Positions 21,021 through 31,356 of a stretch of 60,789 bases of DNA are shown piece after piece. The notes under the pieces are model-generated. The model saw only the letters and a list, made by a program, of their open reading frames with translations. It ran no database searches and was not told the origin of the DNA. The position numbers were made by a program, and so were the translations under genes. The DNA comes from Amphimedon queenslandica (taxonomy: Eukaryota > Porifera > Demospongiae > Haplosclerida > Niphatidae), in the NCBI RefSeq assembly GCF_000090795.2, contig NW_003546246.1:910663-971451 (forward strand), read 5' to 3'. Positions within the stretch are counted from its first letter, which is position 1. Every line of letters starts with the position of its first letter.

Positions 21021-22800
21021 TTAATATGCATTTGAATACTGAAAATAAAGTAGAGTATCTAAGCTTGGTATTCTAAAAGGGTCATCTTCTTCACCATCAT
21101 TAATAGCATAATACACATTATCAAATTCAGTCTCATCGCCTTCATTAATTTTTAAATTGATCAATTGTGCTACATCACCATCAGCAAGGGAAGAATCAAT
21201 AATATCTATTGTTATATGATCATTTCTAGCAAGATAAAAGTGTTTTAAAAGGCGTCTTAACAAAGGGTAATGAACAGATGCATTGCGTAAAATACGTAGC
21301 ATGCTTTTACATTCAGTATATTTATTACTACACATAATAGGATGGCCTATCCTTTCACAAACAATTTCTGAATATTTAAAATATTTTTCAACATTATTTT
21401 CATCTTTTTTAACAATTATCATTACATTTGCATTATCACAAAAATCATGTTCATGCACTGGATCTATTTCTTCGACATGCAGGGATCTTGACGTATAATG
21501 ATTATTGGGACAATTATCACATGCATCTAAATGTTTCCTCAATTCTTTAATAGGTTCATCAAAATGTCGTCTAACTTCAATAATAGAACGAATGTCAGTC
21601 TCTAATAAAGGCTTGCACCTGTCTGTACACTGCCATTTGAGGGTAGGTTTTCTCTTATTAGTATACATTCTAACATTCTTCTGCTCTGTCAATACATGAT
21701 ACATCTACACACCCTGCTACATAACAAATGCCATTTGTATCAACAGCGATTGCAATTGGACTATCTGATTGGCTATCAGAGTTATCATTAGGATACAAAT
21801 ATGCTGATTCATAAAAGCTCACTGTTTTTTGTGTGACATTGCTCATTAAAGTCACTAAAGCTATTCAACTTCAATTTTCTAATGCTATTTGCTGCATGTA
21901 TCAATACGCCTACTTTGTGGGATCTGTTTTTCAAAACTGATTCTAACAATATACTTGATGCAGCATTACATTTACTGTCATATGATGTGTTCTCAAAATC
22001 TACACCTTTCGTACTTGATGGCAATAAATCATCTTCTATTTTGTAGCTGTAATATAATGCTTCCTTAATTTTTGTAAAATAATATTCCTTTGCTTCACTA
22101 TTTGGTGCAGGTAGTGAGTAATTGGAAAGCAATCTATACAATATTTGACCATAATTACGTTCGTAATAATCTTTATTTAGACGCCTCTTATTTTCTTTAT
22201 TTAGTGCTATCTTTAATTTATCTATTTTGTTATCAGAAAGTTGAAATCTCAAAAATTTATCCTTCGTTGCACTTATTATTGCATCTCTATTTTCATAATA
22301 CCGTTTTGAAGATTTTTGTCTTTGTGGGTCTGGAGTTTGCTCATATCGTTCCTTTGATTTTCTTTTTTGGAGGTTTGGATTTCTTTGATAACGCTCTCTA
22401 GAGGCTTCCTTTTTAAAGTCCGGATTGAGAGTGTAATTTTTTTTGGAATAGCAAGTCGATTTTAAAATGTTCCTATTCTTGTTTTGGTTGTACCAATTTT
22501 TACATTTTTGCAATATGTAACCTGGGTTCAACACATGAAATTTCATTGAATAAGCAAGCTTATATTTTTTACAGATTTTATATGCAATTCTTGCTTTGCT
22601 TTTGACCCTGTTACATTGCCTTATGTAGTNNNNNNNNNNTTGCCTTATGTAGTATGCTCTGGCATTTGATCTATTTTTAGCAATAAAGCCTTCCATTTGC
22701 TTTCTATTTTCATATTCTCTCTTCTTTTTTTCTTTGGATTTGGCCCCAGTTAAATTACTTTTCCTTTTTCTACTTCCCTTTCTTACAACTAACACTACAA
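21021..22800 (-). pseudogene. Helitron B N-terminal region (basic repeats, Cys-rich linker)
   Basis: From about 22780, KGSRKRKSNLTGAKSKEKKK leads into repeats of the form K/R-x-RY-x-x-N/T-P-x-x-Q-K (about 22700-22240), a basic coiled segment typical of this Helitron group. The open frame formally extends to 22915 through a strongly hydrophobic stretch (about 22880-22790), which I read as non-coding or intronic rather than a real membrane anchor. After a frame change near 21830, the segment 21704-21021 contains WQCTDRCKPL, HLDACDNCPNNH and HDFC, a probable zinc-binding module, then an acidic tail (LADGDVAQLI). Helitron A has a parallel of the acidic part at 14501-14235. Confidence 0.65.
22630..22639. 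other. Assembly gap (10 N) with identical 14-bp flanks
   Basis: The 14 bases ttgccttatgtagt occur directly before and directly after the run of N. The two contig ends therefore probably overlap and no sequence is missing. Collapsing the overlap keeps the Helitron N-terminal frame open. Confidence 0.85.
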
Positions 22801-24539
22801 CAATTAAACTTAGAACCAAAACCACAAACAAGTACCATAACATTATATATGGAAGAAACATGTAAATACTAAGACCATCACTACTAATCAATTTAATGAT
22901 TATCATTGTAAACACAACACTTATCTTTTTTATCCACTAAAGTCACTCTCTAGATGTCATCAAGTGCAGCTGACAAAATTTCTTCAAATAAAAGAGCAGC
23001 TGAATTTTCAAGTCACTAATTAATTTTAGGAATAAATAACATTTTAAATTTTATTTTGTTTACCTATTAGCTCTTAAAAGAACTGGTGATCTCTTACTCT
23101 GCGCACTCCTTACTAGCTAGCAGAAGAAGAGACAGGAGGAATAGAGCAATATTATTCAGCGGTACTCTACTAGACTACTACTGTAGGTCACTAAGGTCAG
23201 ACTAGTCACTATGGCAACTCTGAGCATGCGCAATATATGACAAAATGGCGACTGAAAAAAGGGTTTGTTATCACGCCCATTATTACTTCTGTTTTGACCT
23301 GGAAATAAATTAAAATTTTGAAACTACCTTTGTAGTCCTTGATCAAAGCATAAAGGAATGGTGTAAAAACCAGCCAGAGCACTTTCCTGGCTTAAAAGAA
23401 TAGAGGGCCTATAGAAGAAGATGAAAGAAGAAGAAAAAGTCTGAAGAATTTTGCAGAAATTTGAATTTTGGCCTATTCTCCAGACTTGCTCCCATTACAT
23501 TGCACTCCACTTTAAAGGTACCAGGAGAATCGCTCAGTGAAGGAGAGCTCGTCTAAGCCATTTATAAAGCCGTACAAGGTAAGATAGAAGAGTTATAATC
23601 ATTTGAAAATTATAAATTTGGCCGCCATCTTGAAAAATCAACCTCAACCCTACATATAGGCTACCGCCTATATAATACATGTAATATGTTTTTTGCTCCT
23701 TTTTTTCTGTCTATCTGTTTTTGTCTCTCTCTCTCTCTTTCCTTTAGGGATCAGACATTCATACCCAAGTCAACAGAGCTTGTCAAACGTAAGCCCTGTG
23801 GCTATGGTAATGATTGATTCCACCCACTAGAGGGTTCTCTGTCTTGTAAAAGAAGGAAAAGCGGTGAGCTTTAGTTTAGATTTTGTTAATTTATTAATGT
23901 AGTCATCAAGACAGAAGATGGACAGGCATGTCCTGTTACTGGACGGTTTAGTGCTTTCCTGTAAGACTCTTTGTTAATGATGACACATTATTTACTTGGA
24001 TGTTATTTATTTTTATATTACATAACTTGTATATTATTTATATAGAAAAAGGCTCCGAATTCTACATGATCGGCTAAACATAAACTGAAGGGGAAGATAA
24101 CATAGGGGCTCTCTTTATGTTGACCTTATGGAGTTGGATTGCTCCATTCCAAGTCATCAACCTTAAGGACACAGACAGTGTATAGCCATGATGCTAAAAC
24201 AACATGACTTTCCCCTCACTTCTCTCTCACTCTCTTTGCAATCTGAAATTTTTCTTTGATGTAAGAGAAGGAGGCAGTACTGGGTATAGATTTGTTATAC
24301 TGTGTCACTGCCGTAAAAGAATCAATGGATGTTTGCCTTTACTATACTACTAGTTTGGAGGTACTCTATCATCGTATTGTAGTCTTGTGACATTAACCAT
24401 CTGTTGCTCCTTTTAGACTATTTGAGACGGTGCTTGTTAGCAAGTGACATAATGAGGAGAGCAATATCCCTGTTCTGGTACCTGACCTAAAGCTGTACAA
24501 GTAAATCAATCACTTTAGCACGACACCTTTATCTAATTG
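22801..24539. other. Mostly non-coding; possible short spliced exons
   Basis: No element is recognised. Around 23516-23990 several short stretches have good splice signals on the plus strand. One (about 23749-23789) follows the acceptor TTTCCTTTAG and precedes GTAAGC. Another encodes VIKTEDGQACPVTGRFSAF and is followed by GTAAGAC at about 23961. A (CT)n run lies near 23725-23740. I cannot name a gene. Confidence 0.3.
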
Positions 24540-25520
24540 TATACAAAGGCATAACTGAATTGGTTTTAATGCCAAATGAAGGATAGTTTGTGTGTACGTT
24601 TGTAAGCATTGAGTGAGTGAAATTTGCAGATTTTCAATAATTTATACACAGTAATTTCCCTTTTGTACATACATGAGTAGTATTGTACTGAAACGGTACA
24701 TCTATACGTACATGGTGCACAAAAGCCAAAATATTTTTCAAATCTTTTTTTATTCAAGATAGAGACCATGAAATGGGCTAGTATTGTTTTGAACAAACAG
24801 TATTATTTATTAGAGTAGTAGTTTTTTGTCATCTCCCAAGTTGATTTCATTTCCAGTTTATTGCTTTAATCAAATGTACACACAGCAGAGCAAGACCCAA
24901 TGCCACAGCCTCTCACCTCAGGCTTTCTAGTAGGAACACTTAAGTACATGTACTCATTAATTACAACCATACCAATGGTAATCTACGTTTCTAAGTGAAT
25001 CTGATAGCATTTGAACTAATCTTGACTACCTATATACTTTTTTAGTGTATTATTGAGCATAAAGTCAATATATTTTTAAAAAATTTTAAATTTGATATAG
25101 GGACCATAAAATGGGCCTGTATTTTTTTAGACCAACAAGTTTTATTTTTAATAGTAGTATTTAGAAATCGAACAATCTGAATTTATTTTGAGTCCATTGC
25201 TTCATTTGAATATACACACAGTAGTGCATCGAACACAGACCTATTGCCTGAGCCTGTCATATAATGCTTGCTGGTTATGTCTCTAAACTAGATGTACACC
25301 CCATTAATGACATCAAAACCAATGGTTATCTATACTACAGAGTGAATCTGATGGCATTTGAGTGTACTCATTCCTCTCATCATTACTAAAGGTTATCTAC
25401 ACTATAATTTCAATCTAATAGCATTGGAGTTAACCATGTACTTTAGCTATGTACGGACCGTGAGATGTTGTAGTATTGTTTAGCAAAACTACATAGTTTC
25501 TAGAGTAGGTTCGAGAAACT
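24540..25520. repeat. Three diverged tandem copies, period about 370 bp
   Basis: Landmarks recur in order. GACCATGAAATGGGCTAGTATT (24763), GGACCATAAAATGGGCCTGTATT (25101) and GGACCGTGAGATGTTGTAGTATT (25456) are followed by AACAAACAGT/CAACAAGTTT/AAAACTACATAG. In the first two copies ACACACAG(C/T)AG, CCAATGGTAATCTA/CCAATGGTTATCTA and GTGAATCTGAT(A/G)GCATTTGA also recur. It is old, non-coding and of unknown origin. Confidence 0.65.
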
Positions 25521-26190
25521 TTACAAGATGATTATCTTACCTGTACTTTTTTGACTTATTTTTTGACACTGATCTTCAGGTTATACATGTGGTTTAAGGT
25601 TATCAGTAAAATATTTTATTTCTGTACAAGTCTTAACTTGTCTAAAATAATTTTAAATGTCCTTTTTTTCAGGATTTCGCTATTTTTAAATTCATCCTTG
25701 ACCTGAATCAATTTTGTTAATTTCATTTTCTTTTTGTTAATTATTTTTCTCAAGTTCTTTGTCTCCTCTCCTGTCCATTAATTTTGCATTTCCATTTCAC
25801 TGCAAGCTGTTCCTCTTCACCATTCTCTTCTTTCATTTTTTGGCTCTGTTGCTAATATTTAAATTACTCATAAGCTGCAATTGCTGCTTTGCTTGTATTG
25901 AGAAATGTATATTTGGCTCTGAGTATCGATCGAATGGTCCATCATTTGTGAGAGCTTTATGGTCATTTGTTCATTTTTATTCATCTCCACCATGAAAGCG
26001 GACTGCTTTTGGTGTTCCATGCATGAAATAGTAATTTTTTAATGTCTATATTGGGGAACAAAGATTGTCCAATTCCCTGTGCGGATTCGGAATTTGGTTC
26101 CAACTTTGGGCGACAAACAAATATCTACTTTCAGGAGCACACTCAAGATATCTACATGTACACGTTTTTACACTTTTTACATTAATTTCT
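25521..26190. other. Intergenic, nothing recognised
   Basis: AT-rich, with T-rich stretches. Short open frames here have no recognisable motif. Confidence 0.4.
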
Positions 26191-26659
26191 TTACTTCTCT
26201 ATAATCAATACTGTGTCTTTTTCACATACAACCTTGCTGGAGCCATATCTATTAGTTGTCTTGTGATTTTTAACTTGTATAACATAATACTGTTCTGATT
26301 TAAGCGATTCTTTAAATTCTTTCCTATCAATGTTCTTAATGGTACGAGATCTTTGATAGCTGCCATACATTAGCCAAATTTGATGCACAATATCTACCTA
26401 AAATTGGTGCAAGCAATTTTTTTGACCTACACATTGCCACTCTTCTCAAAATAATTTCCTGGTCTTGGTCAATAACACCTTGTTTCATTATTTCCTCAAC
26501 ATTTGCATTCACTGTCATTCCCTCAAGGAACTTTAGCTCCTCATCACCATATTCCTCAACTCCCCATCCAAGTGTTATATCTATCTTTTCTCTTGCAATC
26601 CTTTTCCTCTCCTTTTTACACGTTTTTACAAATGTTTTTATGACATTTAAAAACAGCAC
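26191..26659 (-). pseudogene. Fragment of a possible tyrosine-recombinase-like protein
   Basis: The minus-strand frame 26659-26336 encodes a basic then acidic segment (FVKTCKKERKRIAREKIDIT, GDEELKFLEGMTV). After a one-base frame change near 26360, YGSYQRSRTIKNIDRKEFKE, YYVIQVKNHKTTNRYG and a short tail follow. The R(T/S)..I.N...EF and V(K)VK(N/D)HKT pattern resembles the Arg-I and Lys region of recombinase-like proteins seen in multicopy animal families; this is recollection of a pattern, not a search. No C-terminal HxxR or Tyr region is present. Confidence 0.35.
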
Positions 26660-27379
26660 AAGTTGTACAACTTTTTATTTCCTATAAAATGGCGTCAATT
26701 ACAACATATTGAAATTTCATCCAGAAGTGCCTTAAGTCTATTAATATTTCTTAAGCATTGATTGTTGATGGAAAGTGGGTATGGTAAACGGGAGGTTCAT
26801 CACTTCAAAAAATTGGTTGTTTAATGTGACTTGCATTTCAATGCATGTGCAATGTGAATGATGTGTGAGTGCGTGTGAAAACTAGTGGTGCATATCCACA
26901 CAGTATTGCTCAGTATGAATAGATTTAACTCAATTCAGGAAGTGAGATTACTCAATGTATAACAGTGACTATTGATTACTTGTTGCTATAATGGACAGGG
27001 GAAGGTGTGAAAGCAGTTTACTGTTCATTAGGATTTAGCATGGATTCAAATTTGTGTCACTATCATTTATGTAGGACAGAGGGTTAGGAAGTGAGAAAGG
27101 TGTCATTATCAAATTTGGATCTTGTTTGTGGCTTATACTACATGTTTCTTAGACATAACAGGTGTTTATGGATTAGGCCTCTGCTGAAAAATTTTGAAGT
27201 CCTGACAAGAAATGTTATGGAGTGACATTAAAATTTGTTATTATAGATGTAGTATAATTCTAGCAGTGATTCTGTACACATAATAATTATCATCATGCAT
27301 GTTAATGCTGTGTGCTATACAGTGTTAATGCTTGCCGGCTGGATGATGTTGTGCATTTAAATGATGCTGCCATCAATGC
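26660..27379. other. Intergenic, nothing recognised
   Basis: Non-coding. The first about 50 bp (AAAACAGCACAAGTTGTACAAC...TATAAAATGGCG) is repeated in inverse orientation at about 31411-31458. Near 27320-27410 TTAA(A)TGCTTGCC(G/A)GCTG occurs twice. Confidence 0.4.
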
Positions 27380-29560
27380 TGTGTGCATATTAAATGCTTG
27401 CCAGCTGATCTTTTATTGATGATTGTTGTAACATGCGCATGTCCTCATTCACAGAAAAATATTGTTTGCACATTGGAAAATCCTTATATACACTACATTA
27501 TTTCATATTAAGCAGGTCATGAAAGTATCTTAACTGACAATAGCATTAGTAAGCAATATTGTCAAAAGTACATGCATGCACCTTCATGTTTCATCCAATC
27601 AGAAACAATATAGATGCTACCATTATTATTATTAGTTAGTATGTCACATTTATATTGTTACAGGTACTTGCTTGGCACAAGGACTACAATGTGGTACTAA
27701 GTAGTTAGGTTTGATGTGATTGGTAATAAAGTTTGTTTACCATTACTGTTTGTGCTATTCTTATTATTAAGCTGTGAGTTTACATTGCTTGCTTTTGATA
27801 TGTTCCTATTACTATGCTTTACAGGTAATTGCAGCTGGAAATGATTTGCCGATTCAGCAGAACTCTTGCTTGATATTGAAATGTGCAATATAATTAAATG
27901 CAATTCTGTACTTAGATTGTTGTAACTAAATGAATTTGTTTATTCAATGTAACTTAATGTTTTGTTGCAGCTCCTTCATTAGTAGTTCAATGACACAGTA
28001 GGAGGTGCCAGTTTACCTGTATAGGTTTCATAATCCTGTAGTCTTAGCAATAAAATATTTAGTAAGATGGAGAGTAACGTGAGATATCTTATGTATTTTG
28101 GTATTGGTTATGCTATTAGGTTACATACAGTATATTTACTTGATGATTATATCATTAACTATGGTCACAGAATGTACTTTCGTTACTCAATATAAATGAA
28201 TGCTTGCCAATGCATTTTTTGTTGTATGCATGCAAGTTCTCATTAACAATACAAAAGTAATTGTTTGCACATTGGAATGTATTCATGTGGTCTATTAATG
28301 TGTATATCCTCAATGTAGGTCTCATACAAGAAACTTAATGCAGGATGGCATGAGTCAGCAAATTAAACAGTGTATGTCTAAATTACATGATTCAATCATA
28401 GCTTAATATGCATGGTTGAGCTATACATGGCATATATGTATAATTTATTAGTTGATAAACGCATGTATGCTACTGTTAACTTGTTAGTACATTCTGTCTA
28501 ATTTCACATTCATAATGTACACAGGTATATATTTTACGCATGGACTGCGATGTGGTGTTAAACAATAAGGTCAGACTTGGAAAGAGATTTAAAAGGTGAA
28601 GGGTTATTCCTCATTGTGAGCAGATGTATCTTTTATGTGGTTTGTAATGTATGTTTGTGACAAACATAAGTTATATCATGCATATACATGTGCCTATTTT
28701 GTATAGCATATAGAGCCTGTGTCTTTACATTGCTTGCTGTTGATAATATTTCTTTCTTTGCTATAAGGTATTTTCGGCTGCCAATGATTTGATGATTCAG
28801 CAATAAGTGTAATCAAGAGTGTTTAATTATTTAGGGAGAGTGTGTAACTTGCTTATAATCTGTGATACCACAGTGCGTAAGTTTACTTAGCATGGTTATT
28901 AGCACCAAGTAGCCATTCTTGCGTCCTTGTACTGATTCAAAGTCAGAAGGCTGCAAATAAGAAAGTGCCAACCATTAGAAGAACATATTCCCGTCTGCTC
29001 CTGCTTGTTTCTCACACTACATGATCCTCAGAGTGGAGATATAAGTCTTAAAGTTGCCTGCATGCTTTAAGCGCCATTATACCAGCCACACCCATAAATT
29101 TGAAGATTACTGAGATTAACTCTGTATACTTGCAAAAAAACGGATGTAAACATACGCGCTGTGGTATCACAGAATATAGGCAGGTTAGTCACTCTCCCTA
29201 AATAATTATCCACTCTTGGTGTATTGTAATAATTTTATAGCATGGTGAAATTCTAAGGCTTTTGTCTGATTTCTTTGTCGTAATTTAATTAATTGCTAAT
29301 AAGTAATCATTATTGTAAAATTAAGTTTTGTTGTAACCCTTTGATGACTGGATGAGACGCCTGTTTCCAGCTACACAGGTTTCATATTGTCATAGTCTGA
29401 TCAATTAAATACATAGTAAGATAGAATATTGTGAGATTCCATAGTTTTTTATTATTGTTACAGATAACATTCCAAGGCTATTATTCTTTATGATGATTAA
29501 TACTGATGATCTGATAAACAATGGCCACAGTATGTATTTTTACTCGTTATTATAATTAAG
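27380..29560. repeat. Two diverged tandem copies, period about 820-960 bp
   Basis: Shared landmarks in order: ATGCTTGCCA (27395/28202), ATTGTTTGCACATTGGAA (27461/28261), GGACTACAATGTGGT/GGACTGCGATGTGGT (27682/28545), TTTACATTGCTTGCT (27779/28717), AATGATTTGCCGATTCAGCA/AATGATTTGATGATTCAGCA (27839/28785) and CAGGTTTCATA../TAGGTTTCATA.. (29377/28024). Copy 2 contains the MITE at 28814-29218, which accounts for its extra length, and is cut at its right end by the hAT element at 29561. I see no coding. Confidence 0.7.
28814..29218. mobile_element. 405-bp MITE with long terminal inverted repeats
   Basis: Left end CAAGAGTG..TAATTATTTAGGGAGAGTG and right end CACTCTCCCTAAATAATTA..CACTCTTG are inverted copies extending about 60 bp inward to ATACCACAGTGCG/CGCTGTGGTAT. 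The flanks gtgtaat and gtgtatt agree at 6 of 7 positions as a likely target duplication. The element interrupts copy 2 of the surrounding tandem repeat, which supports insertion. Confidence 0.8.
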
Positions 29561-30062
29561 TAGAGTTGCACCTATATAGAATTTTACCGATATTCCGATA
29601 ACCGATAGTCTATTGCCGATAGAGACTGATACTGATAACCGATTCGATATTAATAACTAATAGTAAAGTTTATAAGTATATATTAATAAACTTTAATCAA
29701 TAACATAATTTATATCACTAAAGTTCTTTTTACCTAAAAGTAATATTTTTGACACGAATTGCACACAGCAATTCTACTGCCATCACTAGAATTGTAATAG
29801 TCCCATCTACATGATCGTTCTTTGGACATCTTTTACACTGTAATAAGCAAGCTAAGCCAATGCAGGTGGACTCACTGAGCTGGTGCAAAACCATGAGTTA
29901 TTTTAATAACATTACACGTGACTCATTCTCCTTATGCGCATGCACAATACCACGTGTTATAAAATAGGAATAGGTAGCTTTTTATAACTGGTAACCAATA
30001 TTAATAAAATAGGCTGATAAGCCAATATTAGATAAGTCGATAACATTATTGGTGCAACCCTG
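29561..30062. mobile_element. Non-autonomous hAT element with a BED-zinc-finger exon
   Basis: Left end tagagttgcacc and right end ggtgcaaccctg form the inverted repeat CAGRGTTGCACC (left C mutated). The 8-bp target duplication taattaag is exact (29553-29560 and 30063-30070), diagnostic for hAT. The 502-bp interior keeps only the first exon of a transposase, on the minus strand (29829-29734). Confidence 0.9.
29734..29829 (-). pseudogene. BED zinc-finger first exon of a hAT transposase
   Basis: ATG at 29829 encodes MSKERSCRWDYYNSSDGSRI then AVCNSCQKYYF. The W-x-Y/F-F-like aromatic and the CxxC pair are the first half of a BED finger, the DNA-binding head of ZBED/hAT transposases. A GTAAAA donor-like site follows at 29733, next to an in-frame TAG. 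The rest of the transposase is deleted. The retained exon may reflect preserved 5' sequence rather than function. Confidence 0.65.
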
Positions 30063-30428
30063 TAATTAAGTATTGTATATCATATGTATTTGTATTGTAG
30101 GAATATTAAAACACAAGTATTGAATTGTTTTGCATTGCTGAACAAACACTAATTTTAAGCGTTCCTTTTATAATTTCAGTTTTGGCTTTAGGCTTAAAGA
30201 TATTTGACTTTTATTATAAGTTTTAAATTTAAGAAAAGTTAACTTTATACACATAATAATAGTCTAATAAAATTTAAAGTTCTTTGTTAAGTAATTGCTG
30301 TTCCTCCTGCCCCTGCCTCTTGGCCTGGCTCTCGGAACATTGTTGTACTGTAGTAAAATGAAATAAAAAGGTGATTAATTGGTATCTATATAATCTGCAG
30401 ATCATAACTAAAATAATGTTACAATTTC

Positions 30429-30936
30429 TCAATTGACTTGGTGTAACTGCCATATGATGAGCTGCCTCTGCCTTAGCAGATCAAAAGGGCCTCCAGCTCC
30501 AGGTGATGGACTGCTGAAGAAGCTGTGGCAGGGGACTTCGAGCCACTGGTAGCAGACGGCTCCACCTACAGTTGGAGGACCACCAGCCAGTGACAGAGGA
30601 CCTCTATCCACTGGTGGAGGACCTCTAGCTACCGGAGGTGGTGGAAGAATTGGTGGTGGTGGTGGAGGAAGACCAGCATCATCTGGTGGTGGTGGTGGAG
30701 GGCATCCAACGGGAGTTTTTGGTGCAGGCCCTCCAACTACTGGTGGTTGTGGAGGAGAAGAGGAACTCCATGATGCTCATCATAATCCATAAACTATAAC
30801 AAAACGTAATTATAGCTAATGTAAGTTTGTAACTGAACTGACTTACTGCTTCGTCACAAAATGAGGTTGCAAAGCAAAACTGAGGAAATGTTTTGAGAGT
30901 TGTGAGCGGGAAAGTGGCAACTGAAGCTGAATGCAA
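30429..30936 (-). pseudogene. Possible WASP-family-like remnant (EVH1 end, proline-rich, WH2-like)
   Basis: On the minus strand, 30936-30840 reads through LTTLKTFPQFCFATSFCDEA, faintly like the last strand of a WASP EVH1 domain, ending near a GTAAGT donor. From about 30770 a proline-rich segment follows (blocks of PPPPPP around DDAG and GLPPPPPPILPPPPVARG, SSPSPGAGG) and then PFDLLRQRQLI at about 30490, which could be a degenerate WH2 start. An upstream-spliced piece RARPRGRGRRN lies at about 30310. The order fits WASP proteins (actin nucleation promoters), but each part is weak and frames shift inside the proline block. It could equally be an unrelated proline-rich gene fragment. Confidence 0.3.
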
Positions 30937-31206
30937 ACTTAGATAGTTTCAGAACAGGATATAGATCTTAGTAATGACAATAATGATCAATAATTACGAG
31001 CTAGGCTTTGAATATAATTTATGATTTAAGAATTCAAAAGAATGATCATTTGAAAGCTGTTTTTATAATGCAGTAGGTCTTCTTATGGTTCTTAATTCAA
31101 AATTTTTTTCCAATAACGAACTGATACCTCAGGTGAAAATGAAAATCATCAATAAAAAGGATTTTTAATAAATAAAATTTAATGAAAAGTATGGAAACAA
31201 GTAAAG

Positions 31207-31356
31207 CACCAGGCAACTTATTGCTAGCAACATTTGTGGTTACTTTGATCTTCTAAGCAACGTGTTGCTAAAAATAGAAATCAGTTCTATTTTTGCAACA
31301 AGTTTCTCAAATAATCAAAGAAACCACAAATGTTGCTAGCAACAAGTTACCTGGTG
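31207..31356. mobile_element. 150-bp foldback MITE
   Basis: The arms CACCAGG(C/T)AACTT(A/G)TTGCTAGCAAC.. at 31207 and the inverse ending at 31356 pair over about 46 bp with few mismatches, around a loop of about 55 bp that itself contains an inverted AAAATAGAA/TTCTATTTT. There is no coding sequence. Confidence 0.8.

Larger units (their letters stand above)
15936..22800 (-). mobile_element. Helitron B, near full-length coding region, decayed
   Basis: About 6.9 kb on the minus strand carrying, in order, basic N-terminal repeats, a Cys-containing segment, DUF6570-like, Helitron-like N, the HUH/Y2 Rep nuclease and a Pif1-type helicase, the standard RepHel layout. It is interrupted by MITE A at 16881-17117 and by a 10-N gap at 22630-22639. 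I could not fix the TC and CTRR ends; a continuation frame (AYPFVLSDHPECND) extends past the 15936 stop to about 15893. Confidence 0.85.

Noticed and set aside
22790..22915. N-terminal membrane anchor on the Helitron protein
   Set aside because: The hydrophobic part precedes the first family-like residues and an acceptor-like TGTTAG lies at the border; it is probably intron or leader.
27697..27903. 68-codon Asn/Ser-rich frame
   Set aside because: Lies within the diverged tandem repeat and is not conserved in the second copy.
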